From: Clostridia bacterium
Lineage (GTDB): Bacteria; Bacillota; Clostridia; TANB77; CAG-508
Length of the DNA: 46,599 nucleotides
Assembly (NCBI GenBank): GCA_022791835.1
Contig: JAAVZW010000050.1
Location: 1 to 46,599, forward strand
Direction: 5' to 3'
Positions 29,001-36,470 of the stretch are shown piece after piece; within the stretch, counting starts at the first letter, position 1; each line of letters starts with the position of its first letter. The position numbers and the translations under genes are program-made. A model generated the notes under the pieces. It worked only from the letters and a program-made list of their open reading frames with translations, had not been told where the DNA came from and did no database searches.

Positions 29001-32000
29001 ACTATTCCTTCTTTTGCTTCTACTTTTACTGCTTTTGGTTTTCTATTATATATTACTGTTTCTGTGTCTAGATTGTATGGCATTGTTATTTTTAGGTCTT
29101 CTAGTGTTAATAGTTTTCTTGTTATTTCGTAAGTTCCTGTTACAAAAGTTATTTCATAGTTATCACTTATTGTTACTGTACCTGTTATTGGATATGTTCC
29201 TACTACTGGTGTTTCTGTTGCTGATGTTGTTAATGTTACTGTTTCTCTATCTCCTGTAACTATGCTTCCTTCTGTTATTTGGTATGTTAAGTTTTCTAGT
29301 GTATTTCCATATACACTAGTTTTGTTGTCTGCTGTAATTGTTACTTTTCTTTTATTTATTGTTAATGTTGCTTTTTGTTCTGGTATTGTTTGATAGTTTT
29401 CTGTATCATATGTAAGGTTTGCAACTACTGTATATGTTCCTGCATCCTTTATATTTGTTACTGTGTTTCCTTCTTTATCTTTATATGTATAGCTTTCACA
29501 AATTACTCCAGTTGGTAAGTTTGCTATTTCTTCTATTGTTTTTACTGTTCCATCATATGTTATTGTTTTGTTTCCAAATATTACTCCTGTCATATCATAG
29601 CTTGCTTTTTGTATTTCAAATGTTGCTACTTCTAGTTCTCCTGCTGTTATCTTATAGTTGCTTGCTCCTGTTATTGATACTTTTACTTTGTATTTTCCTG
29701 CATTTATTACACCTTCTGATGGGTTGCCGTTTGTTTCTACTAGTGTTTCTCCTTCAGCTGTTACTTTGTAGTATTTAATTGTTAGTGTTCCTAGTCCTTG
29801 GATTCCTGCTTTTGGTGCTACTATCACTTGTTTTGTATCATTTTCTTTGTATTCTATTGGTGCTGTTGGTAGTGTTATGCTTAAATCACTTAGTGATAGT
29901 TCTTTTGGTTCTACTTTCATGTTTTCTGTTCTTGGTGCTATTGGATTATAGTTTATTTCATCTCCTACGAATGTTATTTCTGCTGTGTATCCTGTTCCAG
30001 CATTAACAGGCCCAGTTATTGTGTTTCCTTGGCTATCTTTATATATTATTGTAGCTTTTACTCCTTCTGGTAATCCTGTTACTGTTAGTTTTTTTGCTGT
30101 TCCATCATATTCTTGTGTTTGTCCTGTTATTTGTAATGTTTGCATATCATAGCTGTTTCTTGCTATTGTAAATGTTACTACTTCTATTTCTTTACTTTCA
30201 TTTGCTATTTCATAGTTTGTTGCTCCAGCTAAGCTTATTTTTGCTGTGTATTCTCCTGCATTTGTTGGTGCTCCTGCTAGTTTTGTCTCTCCTTGGTAGT
30301 ATGTTATAACTGGTGTTCCTACTCCTTTTTTGTCTGCTTTTGCTACTGCTGTTACTGCATTTTGTGGTGCTTTGTTATATACTAATCCTGTTATATTTTC
30401 TGTTATATCTACTAGTTCTTTTATTTGGTCTAGTGTAGTTATTTTCATTGGGTTTATTACTAGGTTTGCTGTAATTGTTTTTGGTGTTACGTCTTCATAG
30501 TTTTTTGTGTATTCTTCTGTTAGTCCTAATGTTAATGTTACTGTGTATGTTCCTGCATTTACTGCATTTCCTAGTTTATTACTTGCATCTTTATATTCGC
30601 GATTTAGTATTGTTACTCCTTGTGGTAGTGTTGGGTCTGCTATTGTTTTTACTTGTCCATCATAGTTCGCTGTTCCATCTGTAAATGTGTATTTTCCTTC
30701 TATATTATATTGCGCTTTTTTAATTTCAAAAGTTGCTACTTCTAATTCTCCTGCTGTTATTGTATAGTTTTCTTCGTTATTTAGGCTTATTTTTACTTTA
30801 TATGTTCCTGCTGTTTTTACACTTGATGCTGGTGTTATACCATCTGCCTCTGTTACAAGTGTTTCTCCTTCTTCTGTTACTTTATAGTATTTTTTGACTA
30901 TTGTTCCTAGTCCTTCTATTCCTGTTTTTGGTGTTACTCCTACTTCTACTGTTTTTGTTTCGTCATAGTAGATTGGCGCTGATGGTTTTGTTATTTCTAG
31001 GTCTGATATTGTTAGTTCTTTTTTTGTTATTTCAAATGTTCTTGTTATTGATGCTGGTACTTCAAAGTTGTTAATATCTGCTACTTGGAAGTTAACTGTT
31101 ACTGTATATATTCCTGCATTTTTTGCTTCTGTAATTGTTTCTCCTGCTGAATTTTTATATATATAATCTAATATGCTTAGTCCTGCTGGTGTTGTTGGTA
31201 AGTTTGCTACTGTTAGTGTTTGTGCTGTTTTATCATATTCAATTGTTCCGTTTTCTGCTATTTCTTTATCGTTTTTGTCTTTAAATATTATTCCTTCTGT
31301 GTTATATGTTGCTTTTTCTATTGTTATGTTGTATGTTATTTCTTTATCTCCTAATGTGCTTTCTGCTGTTTTTGTTTTGTACGTTATTGTTACTGTTCTT
31401 GTTCCTGCATTTTCGCTATCTACTGATAATGTTATTGCATCTTTAATAGAGCTTAGTGTTTCATCACTTAAGCTTAGTGCTTCGTATTTTGTTCCTCCTG
31501 CCATTGTTATTGTTGCTATTACATCTGATTTTTGTACTGTTTGTCCATATGTATATGTTGTTTTGGTTTGTGTTCCATCTGCTTTTTGTGCTAATTCTAT
31601 GCTTTCTATATAGTCTTTTACATAGATATTAAGTGTTGCTATTTCACTTACATTTCCTGCAAGGTCTGTTGCTATGTATGTTATTACATATGCTTCAGTT
31701 TGTGGTACATTTGTATCTATATTTCCTGCTCCACTTACTGCAAGTATTCCTGTGTTGTCTGTAATTTCTATATATTTTGTATAGTCTTGTTCACGATTGA
31801 ATGGGTCTTTGGCAAGTAGTTCTATGTATGCATTTTTATTTTCGTCAAACTTTACTGTGTCTTTGAATGTTATTGTTGGTTTTGTTTTGTCTAATTTTAT
31901 GTTTTCTAGTGTTCCTTCTTGTGGTTCCGATTTTTTTGTTATTGTTTCACCTGCTACTGTTGTAAGTGTTTTTTCTGCTTGGAATGTGTAGTTAATAGGT

Positions 32001-33391
32001 CCCTCTGTTATTTTATTGTTTTCAGGGATTGTTACTTCTGCTATATAATTTGGGAATTCTCCTTTAAGTGTTACATCTACTGATATTCCATTTATTGTTA
32101 TTGTTTGATTTTTGTCTATTTTTGTGTCTGAGTTAAATGTGAATGTTATTTTGTCTCCTACTTTTATGTATTCTGGTGCTGTTACTTGTATGTTGCTAAT
32201 TGTTGGTGTTTTAATGTTTTCTGGTTTTTGAGTTTCTTCTATTATGTTCTTTATGTTCTCTACTATTTCGTCTATTTTATCTTGTAATGATTGATTTTTG
32301 TCTTTTAGGTCTTCTGCTTTTTTTATTTCTTCTTGTAGTTTATCCCATGTGTCTTTATCATAGTCTGTTTCATCTAGGTCTTTTATTTTATCTAGTTGCT
32401 CGTCTAAAGAGCTATAGTCTACTACGTGTACTATTACGTCTATTCTAGCTTTGTTTTTGCTACTATCTGTAGCTGTATATGTTATTGTATAGTTTCCTAC
32501 TTTATTTATGTCTAGATTTGATGTTCTATCTACTTTTACTGTTCCATCTGTATCGTCTGTTGCTGTAACATTTGGATATATGTATTCTGTTCCTTTTTGA
32601 TGGAATACCTCAGTAGTACCCACACCATTTATTGTAGGTGGGTTTAGTTCTTTTCTTATATCAAATGCAATTACTGCTCCTTCAAATGTTTTGTTAGATG
32701 CATCTGTTCCATCTGTTTTTAAATAATATATTCCTGGTGTTGATGGTGTCTGTATTTCTATTGTCCCATTTGCTGGTTTATATACACTTATTGCATTTCC
32801 AAATTCTCTATCACTATTTGTTGACCATTCATATCTTATACGATATATTGCTGTTTCTTCTTCTATATATTTAAGAGATAATTTTTGATTTGTTTTTAAA
32901 ATAGTAGTAGTTGGCCTTACTAGTGTTGGGGCATTATTGTCTGGTCTTCCTGTTAAACTACTTACCACATAATATGGTATTGTTTTTACTAATGAAGATG
33001 TTGTACCATTTGATGCATATATACTAAGTTCGTGTACCCCTAATGTCTTTGGAATTGAACTTGTAGGAATTTGTGCCGTAAATACTTTTACTTTATTAGC
33101 TGGTATTTTTGTGTAAGTTGTGTTTCCTGCTATATTCCTATCCCATAAATAATAGAAGTTTGTTATTTGTTTATTATCTTCTACTTTAAATGATATATTT
33201 GTATTTGTTGTAATTTCTCCTGATGTTCTACCGCTTGAATCAATTGCTAATGGTGTTATCACTGGATCGTTTCCTTCTACCGCTATTACTGTTGATGTTG
33301 CTGGAATGATTGCTGCTCCTGATATCATCATTATTGCTGTAATTAATACAATTAGAATTTTCTTTTTTTGATTTTTAAGAAAACTATACAT
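20081..33391 (-). CDS. giant MBG-repeat surface protein, about 4,436 residues
   Basis: ATG 33391 is preferred over an ATG seven codons upstream because AGGAGG lies before it. A signal peptide (KKKILIVLITAIMMISGAAI) is followed by Ig-like and DUF5011-type domains (TNPKVDRTSN-like turns, GNYTITYTATDSSKN), one FIVAR-like helical stretch and then several dozen MBG-type beta domains. Their hallmarks recur at about 70-90 residues: TYDGTAK, NAGTYTV, KRQVTITADDKTSVY and PVGTYEI. Such proteins are long fibrous adhesins. No LPxTG, SLH or C-terminal membrane segment is visible, so attachment is unexplained. About thirty CGG trinucleotides occur across 13.3 kb, none in frame, which fits CGG avoidance. 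It has its own consensus promoter and terminator. Confidence 0.87.
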   Translation of the reverse strand: MYSFLKNQKKKILIVLITAIMMISGAAIIPATSTVIAVEGNDPVITPLAIDSSGRTSGEITTNTNISFKVEDNKQITNFYYLWDRNIAGNTTYTKIPANKVKVFTAQIPTSSIPKTLGVHELSIYASNGTTSSLVKTIPYYVVSSLTGRPDNNAPTLVRPTTTILKTNQKLSLKYIEEETAIYRIRYEWSTNSDREFGNAISVYKPANGTIEIQTPSTPGIYYLKTDGTDASNKTFEGAVIAFDIRKELNPPTINGVGTTEVFHQKGTEYIYPNVTATDDTDGTVKVDRTSNLDINKVGNYTITYTATDSSKNKARIDVIVHVVDYSSLDEQLDKIKDLDETDYDKDTWDKLQEEIKKAEDLKDKNQSLQDKIDEIVENIKNIIEETQKPENIKTPTISNIQVTAPEYIKVGDKITFTFNSDTKIDKNQTITINGISVDVTLKGEFPNYIAEVTIPENNKITEGPINYTFQAEKTLTTVAGETITKKSEPQEGTLENIKLDKTKPTITFKDTVKFDENKNAYIELLAKDPFNREQDYTKYIEITDNTGILAVSGAGNIDTNVPQTEAYVITYIATDLAGNVSEIATLNIYVKDYIESIELAQKADGTQTKTTYTYGQTVQKSDVIATITMAGGTKYEALSLSDETLSSIKDAITLSVDSENAGTRTVTITYKTKTAESTLGDKEITYNITIEKATYNTEGIIFKDKNDKEIAENGTIEYDKTAQTLTVANLPTTPAGLSILDYIYKNSAGETITEAKNAGIYTVTVNFQVADINNFEVPASITRTFEITKKELTISDLEITKPSAPIYYDETKTVEVGVTPKTGIEGLGTIVKKYYKVTEEGETLVTEADGITPASSVKTAGTYKVKISLNNEENYTITAGELEVATFEIKKAQYNIEGKYTFTDGTANYDGQVKTIADPTLPQGVTILNREYKDASNKLGNAVNAGTYTVTLTLGLTEEYTKNYEDVTPKTITANLVINPMKITTLDQIKELVDITENITGLVYNKAPQNAVTAVAKADKKGVGTPVITYYQGETKLAGAPTNAGEYTAKISLAGATNYEIANESKEIEVVTFTIARNSYDMQTLQITGQTQEYDGTAKKLTVTGLPEGVKATIIYKDSQGNTITGPVNAGTGYTAEITFVGDEINYNPIAPRTENMKVEPKELSLSDLSITLPTAPIEYKENDTKQVIVAPKAGIQGLGTLTIKYYKVTAEGETLVETNGNPSEGVINAGKYKVKVSITGASNYKITAGELEVATFEIQKASYDMTGVIFGNKTITYDGTVKTIEEIANLPTGVICESYTYKDKEGNTVTNIKDAGTYTVVANLTYDTENYQTIPEQKATLTINKRKVTITADNKTSVYGNTLENLTYQITEGSIVTGDRETVTLTTSATETPVVGTYPITGTVTISDNYEITFVTGTYEITRKLLTLEDLKITMPYNLDTETVIYNRKPKAVKVEAKEGIVGIGAITVYYYPVAEDGTEGKATTEAQVNAGTYKVRVQVAEGTNYTASGTVVDGKFVPGLFDLDDLVINKRTAKVAIGDQSSIYGDAISTDISKVITEHIEGDDLGLTVTPVLRAEDGTETELTAETPAGTYTIKGTATNQNYNVEFTEGTYTINPKSLQNVTIEVKEPTDLVYSNSGKEVTVELTTTINKKAYTLNANGNEDYTAEIKYFEQAGPEDTEIIEIGNKKYKEIQNIPTEVGTYIAKLTLTGKENFTGTKVLYSKEYSITKAVPEYEKPTGLKAIYGALLSSVELPEGFTFENMTESTLVGDAGIRNFTVKYTPTDTKNYSEVTGIEVTIEVSKATYKLENYSIQPEIIKDFEEGVKQTIVEEVEGTTQTPKLPAGIKVTYNYIDKEDTTNTSTDGMINYGTYKVEVTFSVDEKGPLFANYSEVAPKILETTLKISKATYKLEENVGTITFEGNTNPTYDGTSKTLTVKNTIDPKEISISYEYYPADENGQPIIAEKLTEAPKSAGSYIVRAKFELVGSGTLIQNYNAINPSSKDARITIAKKAPEVSDLKITIPYTDTVNKKVIYDGQEKSVTVEPKDSTIIGLGDTIKVQYYKVEGNKETLVVNEDGTPATSVKDIGTYNVKVAINEGDNYLATPVSLLDLGETNRLVIEKRPLENSDIDLDKVSTIVEYGEDVRKAVENTIKTAIKEGVTANIKSITWNGGTTMPTEASDTPYELEITLEGTGNYSEIATIRANCTIRPRQITADDITITEPTSNLVYSKDKKQPVSTVITTNINGTDYTLQTTDVTITTTYYVETLETNIPEADKIEVNGKTYKKVVGEPENAGTYIAKVTAEGLGNFRTGVNAEKYSNPYTIEKAMYKLDKTLSLTDATITYDGAPHKLELPSDDRTAGLNISYTYNGQSVQNVTNAGIYKVIATFTLTEELSKNYLDTELLTEKIEATLTIEKDDENEPVVKLVDNQGNELTYNEDLKSYVIKITEPNPSISIENSPKYGTTVDITANKDIITINEETKVIELNRNGEVTIKVVFPESTNYNKNSKEVKLTINLDGLTAEHFELSDNTHTYDATGKQAVITPKLQEVETGRITTYYCKVTNDTPDMTNKLTAPVNAGEYAVFVENAGGTKYQAVETPIKLGTLTINKRQVTITADDKTSVYRDNLAKLTYTITPGTGLDKALVGTDKETVTLTTNATPTSAVSGTYEIIGTYSISDNYDITFRPGTYTLTKRVPVKEDLSITMPSNLEYNKEAKTVTVVPNPAAGETLETKGLGNIKVYYGDTEVAPKDVGTYKIRVEIAEGENYFAMTEVLNLPDLIITPRPATVTITPAPTSKFGEAPVAIVGVPANVIEGDDLGLSLTANVTAESPVGNYDIAKVATNNNYNVTYLPEGIKYVVTANPVETIRVIAPTTNLSYTENTEHPVTVEVLDPTKTDGTLLTEKTAEQTGDYTKTITYYQLAKEGDLNTETINGKEYKKITGTPVNAGTYIAKAEVTGLGNYETETPVVGYSAEYTISKANQEAPVVELHKTLTTGEQQELNKIDGQYVEKITETNKIMAVVAEGKGNTTYSVDPANIIEIDKNGVIKLLKAGEVTITVTYEGNENYNPNSSTVSLKVIKDTLKTGDYAIKENTDEYTYDGTAKKVELIPTIKVVAEDVGTVTEHYYKVTENDQIETVETINPTHAGKYAIFITTTGGNKYEAVTTEKTVGVQGYLIINPKSATVTIEEPTTKYGETVVNPINFTETGAVTIDGVKDDLGITLRAEVTESTPVGEYEIVANATNPDYDVTFVPEAPVYTIIANPVKVEDINIQEPAESTYTEGTTQEITVTVKDPSDSSKTLTEKVGENAGDYTQEITYYKKVEDIPAGTPASSIYQDENGNKYVKLPEGVLPENAGTYIAKVEITGLGNFATTAPVVKYSKEFVISKAEQDLPTVKLQKTQTIGDPIDLPIKDGVYEVEITSAGKVVAVVSNEGIGSTTFEIITAEGEEPLASINAKGEITVLKAGQATIKVAFAETENYKEKAVEVKLNIIKGVLTEDDLAVVETDVHTYDGTPKKVEIKATIPQLAEGDIGEITTYYIKTKNPDGTEVTNGSRIEAPIDAGEYAIYVEVSEGNKYNEVKAPNAIAKGTMTIAQRKIVITADNQKGVYKDPVNLDQTKYKVTPGEGLTEALLNGDKAVVTLETSANETSPVGTYPITVKTVEISQNYTVIKRDGTFEITKRTPALSDLIVTMPYDSQDVTTITYNNKPKVVVVEKAGNTVGLGGQGTPITVNYYELDAEGNVKPNTKTTVAPIKAGSYKVTVDITEGDNYLSIEDLYVVTFEISKKQITEADIVIEVPTDAEYEEGIGHPVDVKNPNGVTYTKTITYINTVTGERSTTPPVNAGTYKAEVAITGTGDYAGEFTITSAPYTVEKAEQDMEGVALSKTSVLMTESAPTIKLNGKAKGEVTYALVPNFGEDTVQENVIQIDSDGKITLLGKGKVTIEVRYAETANYKQGVAKLELNVAKDTLNLSNMTIDIASKYTYNGQAQTVEVTSELEGIGEITVTYEQNGQKVTPVDAGTYDIVINVSETAKYNGAELKATGLLVIDPVIITDANKDTYLTYKTVYSDSAKREVNYQRNYTPDVNVSLKPEYQKDGANSDVNISTLYNNGAFELRLNQTYTVTAHMEDSKNFKFAKDINIYTFKIVDIEAPTITTVNGNGSNKMTIDKTPTTTIFDYEKYIKVTDNYSESGNITLLPIEGDKVDTSKIGTYVVIYKAVDENGNVARFELEVEVINGPPLIFYRLPAQTEWYEMTKDVAEGYVNKELRTIPTINWLHGEVVIMRKHIDSLASDPYTETYYASAGKAETTKIIEHSGWYKITVSDGGRSTTREIKVDIRMVEVILNNAPREKTYYEDVHFVIQNERDSYITKVKIEDIDNLAPEEIVDLSKHSGGTIELDFKQDTVKRRYRVTIEARNGETKTVTFQIMP

Positions 33392-33453
33392 AAACTTTCC
33401 TCCTAAATTCATAAAGATTTATATCTTTCATAAGTTTCATTTACACCTATTTT

Positions 33454-33482
33454 ATTATACATTATTTTGGTTTTATTGTCAA
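33454..33482 (-). promoter_or_regulatory. perfect sigma-A promoter of giant surface gene
   Basis: On the minus strand, TTGACA (33482-33477), 17 bases, TATAAT (33459-33454), about 60 bases before ATG. Confidence 0.85.
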
Positions 33483-33568
33483 CATTTGTAAATGAAATTC
33501 TTATGTAAACTTTTTGTAATTTCTTATTTTCAACAGAATAAGTCTATTCTAATATTTAAAATTAATGC

Positions 33569-33596
33569 GACCCTCAGAGATTGTTCTCTAAGGGTC
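33569..33596 (-). terminator. hairpin downstream of cassette B
   Basis: GACCCTCAGAGA, loop TTGT, TCTCTAAGGGTC, about 60 bases beyond the gene stop. The T run is weak on the minus strand. Confidence 0.6.
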
Positions 33597-33656
33597 ACAA
33601 CAGCCTAATTATTTATGGTGTAAAGACAATTTTACCTTATGGTGTACGAGTACTTA

Positions 33657-34913
33657 TCAATTCCCACCAAATCCAGGTACTTCTTCTCCTGCCGGAGGAG
33701 GATCTTCATTCTCTTCTCCTCCAAATCCAGGTATTTCTTCTCCAGGAGGAGGCGGATCCTCTTCTTCCGGCTCTTCCGGTCCGGGATTAGGATCAGTGCC
33801 AGGTCCAGGATCAGTGCCGGGTCCGGGGTTGGGGTCTGTGCCAGGTCCAGGATTAGTACCAGGTCCAGGGTTGGGGTCGTCGGGTTTTTCTTCCAAACTG
33901 TCATCCTTATCATCCCATGTGGTGCTTGTTCCATTACTACCAGTATTAGTGGTAGGTCTAGTTACGTGTACCAATTGTGTGATTGTTACACCATCCAGAT
34001 CAAAAATCAGGATATAATCGCCAGGTTTCATGGTATTGACAGTACCACGTACAACGATCTCCTTATCCAAGTTTGACCGTCTAATACCTCCCTTTGTGTA
34101 AACCATTGCTCCCTTAATCTCAAAGGGTTGACCAGCCATAACACTTACTTCCTGTTTGTCTTTCAGTCTTAAAGCAAGAGCTTCTTTCTGACCGACAACG
34201 CGGATGATGCAGTTGATGGTCTCGCCTTTCAGGTCATACTGCCAAAGGTAATATTTGACCTGTTTGGTGTTCACTGTGCCGATGGTTTTAACCTTTTTTT
34301 CGAGTTCAGGGTGTCTAATCCAGAACTGGTCATAGACTTCCACTCCAGGGTCTTTGAACTGGGTTCCAGATTTGACCATATGCTCCGAATTCCCTTTGGG
34401 TTTCAAAGTAAAGAAAAGCTCTACATTACCTTCCGGCTTGTACAATCCCTCTTCAGGATTTTCCAAAACAGTAATCAGCCGTTCTGCAGTTTTGTCCTTA
34501 TAGGTAATTTTTCTGAGGTATTCACCCTCGGTCTCTGTGGCTACTTTGCCAGATACGGTGCAATAGGATTCAAGCTCTGGATGTCTCTTGCCCTCGGTAT
34601 CAAGAATTGTGACTTCATCACTGTACACGAAGAACATGTACAGCAAATTACGGTTTTCGTCCAAAAGGACGGCACCAGGATCCACGAACTCTTCTCCGGC
34701 TTTGAGCAACATCTTCTTTGCCCCAATGGGTTCGAAGATGTAGTTCTCTTCCAGATTTGTCGCGGACTGCTCCTCCCCCACTGTCTCAGTCGTCTCTGCC
34801 GCAAAAGCAAAGGTGCTGAGTGTGAGAGAAAGCAAGATTGCTTGGAAAAGTGCGATTGCACTCTTCCAAAGTTTCCGCTTACCTGCGGGGCCTTTTCTGG
34901 GCTTAGGAATCAT
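33657..34913 (-). CDS. secreted Ig-like protein with Pro/Gly tail (cassette B)
   Basis: A 418-residue protein from ATG 34913, chosen because GGAGG lies seven bases upstream. A basic N terminus and signal peptide (KSAIALFQAILLSLTLSTFAFAAE) are followed by three DUF5011-like Ig repeats (about 60-300; GEEFVDPGAVL, GTQFKDPGVEV, GQPFEIKGAMV) and a tail of PGPGTDPNPG repeats plus PPPAGEEVPGFGG repeats. GC content is much higher than in the neighbours. Three in-frame CGG codons (34877-34875, 34481-34479, 34079-34077) must be Arg; shifting at the first would abolish the signal peptide. It has its own strong promoter and a leader with three hairpins. Probably acquired; function unknown, perhaps adhesion. 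Confidence 0.8.
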   Translation of the reverse strand: MIPKPRKGPAGKRKLWKSAIALFQAILLSLTLSTFAFAAETTETVGEEQSATNLEENYIFEPIGAKKMLLKAGEEFVDPGAVLLDENRNLLYMFFVYSDEVTILDTEGKRHPELESYCTVSGKVATETEGEYLRKITYKDKTAERLITVLENPEEGLYKPEGNVELFFTLKPKGNSEHMVKSGTQFKDPGVEVYDQFWIRHPELEKKVKTIGTVNTKQVKYYLWQYDLKGETINCIIRVVGQKEALALRLKDKQEVSVMAGQPFEIKGAMVYTKGGIRRSNLDKEIVVRGTVNTMKPGDYILIFDLDGVTITQLVHVTRPTTNTGSNGTSTTWDDKDDSLEEKPDDPNPGPGTNPGPGTDPNPGPGTDPGPGTDPNPGPEEPEEEDPPPPGEEIPGFGGEENEDPPPAGEEVPGFGGN

Positions 34914-34951
34914 ATTTTTTCCTCCATTTTTGTCAATTGTCAAGGTTCATA

Positions 34952-35068
34952 GTAAGCTTAGGCTGTTTTAAGCTTACTTGGACGAATAAAACGTCCTAGC
35001 AACTATATATGAAATAGGCGTACTCCCACCTATACTATAATTATAGCGTATTTTTGTAAAAAAGTCAA
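34952..35068 (-). promoter_or_regulatory. promoter and three-hairpin leader of cassette B
   Basis: On the minus strand, TTGACT (35068-35063), 17 bases, TATAAT (35045-35040). The leader of about 120 bases can form three hairpins: ATAGG/CCTAT (about 35012-35031), GGACGT/ACGTCC (34980-34996) and GTAAGCTTA/TAAGCTTAC (34952-34977). The arrangement suggests a regulated or stabilised leader; no known riboswitch class is recognised. Confidence 0.6.
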
Positions 35069-35118
35069 TTTTCAAAAATGATATAAATCCAATAGTACTT
35101 TCATATTATTATTGTTTT

Positions 35119-36413
35119 TTATAGTTTTCCTATTAGACTTTCTTCTGCTACTATTATTTCAGTTTCTATTATTTTGTTCCTTATATCTTTATTTACATTT
35201 TTTACTTTTACTTCTATATAATTTGCTGTGTGCCCTTTGTATGTACCATCTTTTTCTTTTTCTTCTACTAATACTTTTAGTTTTTTTCCTACTTGTTTTT
35301 TTCTTATTTTTTCTGCTGTTTGGTTTGATAGGTTTATTAGTGTTCTTGTTCTCTCTTCTTTTATCTCTGGTGATATTTGGTTTTTGTAGGTCGCTGCTTT
35401 TGTGTCTTTCCTTTGGGAGTATGGGAAGGCATGAATTTTATATAGTTCTATTTTTTCTAATAATTTATATGTTTCTTCAAATTCTTTTTCTGTTTCTCCG
35501 TGGGAAACCTGCTATTATATCTGCTGTAAGGATTACTTCTGAGAAAGTTTTTCTTAGTTTTTTTACTACTTCTTCTATGTCTTCTTTGGTGTATTTCCTA
35601 TTCATTCTTTTTAGTGTTTCTGTGCAACCACTTTGCAAAGATAAGTGGAAATGTGGGCAAATTTTTTCTAATTTTTTTATTCTTTCTATAAATTGGTTTG
35701 TTACTTGGTTTATATCAAGTGAACCTAATCTAATTCTTTCTATTCCTTTAATTTTGTTTATTTCTTCTAATAAGTCTATTAATTGTATATTTTCTTTTAG
35801 GTCTTTACCATATGATGCTATTTGTATTCCTGTTAAAACTACTTCTTTTATTCCCTTTTGAGCATTTGCTTGTATTTCTTCTAATATGCTATTTAATGCT
35901 CTACTTCTTACAGGTCCTCTTGCAAATGGTATTATACAATATGTGCAGAAGTTATCACAACCGTCTTCTATTTTTATTACTGCTCTTGTTTTTTCTGTGT
36001 ATGTTGTTGTCCCTAGCTCTTGGTATTTTCTTTCTTTCATTATGTCTGGTACTTTGGTTTGTTTTTGATTTTTGTACTCTTCTATGTATTTAAAGATATT
36101 TCCTTTTTCGCTGTTTCCTAATATTATATCTATATCTTCTATTTCTTCTAAGGCATTCTCTGCTGTCTGTGCATAGCATCCTGTTGCAACTAATATGCTA
36201 TCTTTATTTTTTTGTTTTGCTTTTCTTAGTATTTGCCTTGATTTTCTATCTGACATATTGGTTACTGTACATGTATTTACTATGTATATGTCTGCTTTTT
36301 CTTCAAAATTTACTATTTTATATCCTTTTTTTAGAAATGCTTGCATTATTGCATTGCTTTCATATTGGTTGGTTTTACAACCGAAGTGTGTATATTGCTA
36401 CTGTTCTTTCCAT
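35119..36413 (-). CDS. mtaB: MtaB-type tRNA methylthiotransferase, two C-GGN frameshifts
   Basis: Radical-SAM enzyme of the MiaB/MtaB group, expected to make ms2t6A at position 37 of tRNAs reading ANN codons. The joined product has 430 residues, normal for the family. The N-terminal UPF0004 domain starts MERTVAIYTLGCKTNQYES and contains INTCTV-like VNTCTVTNMSDRKSR; the radical-SAM motif is CDNFCTYCIIPFARG; DIIAGFPGETEKEF follows; a TRAM domain lies at the C terminus. The first shift supplies Gly11 just before the first cluster Cys; unshifted, translation stops after 12 residues. The second supplies Gly305. The start is ATG 36413. It follows mreB on the same strand. Confidence 0.9.
35497..35500 (-). 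other. C-GGA shift site 2 in mtaB
   Basis: P-site codon CCA; +1 GGA gives Gly305 in GFPGETEKEF. Confidence 0.9.
36380..36383 (-). other. C-GGT shift site 1 in mtaB
   Basis: P-site codon CTT; zero frame reads CGG TTG TAA; +1 GGT gives Gly11 of the LGCKTNQ motif. Confidence 0.9.
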
Positions 36414-36434
36414 TTTTGCTCCCTTTATTATTTT

Positions 36435-36459
36435 AGGGGTTACCTTTTGGTAGCCCCCT
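36435..36459 (-). terminator. hairpin between mreB and mtaB
   Basis: AGGGGTTACC/GGTAGCCCCCT with a TTTT loop, 12 bases beyond the mreB stop. No clear T run, so it may attenuate rather than end transcription. Confidence 0.5.
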
Positions 36460-36470
36460 ATGTTTTGTCT

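Noticed and set aside
20081-33391. CRISPR array or DNA tandem repeats in the 13-kb repetitive region
   Set aside because: The repetition is protein-level (MBG domains) with varied DNA; there are no constant repeats with unique spacers.
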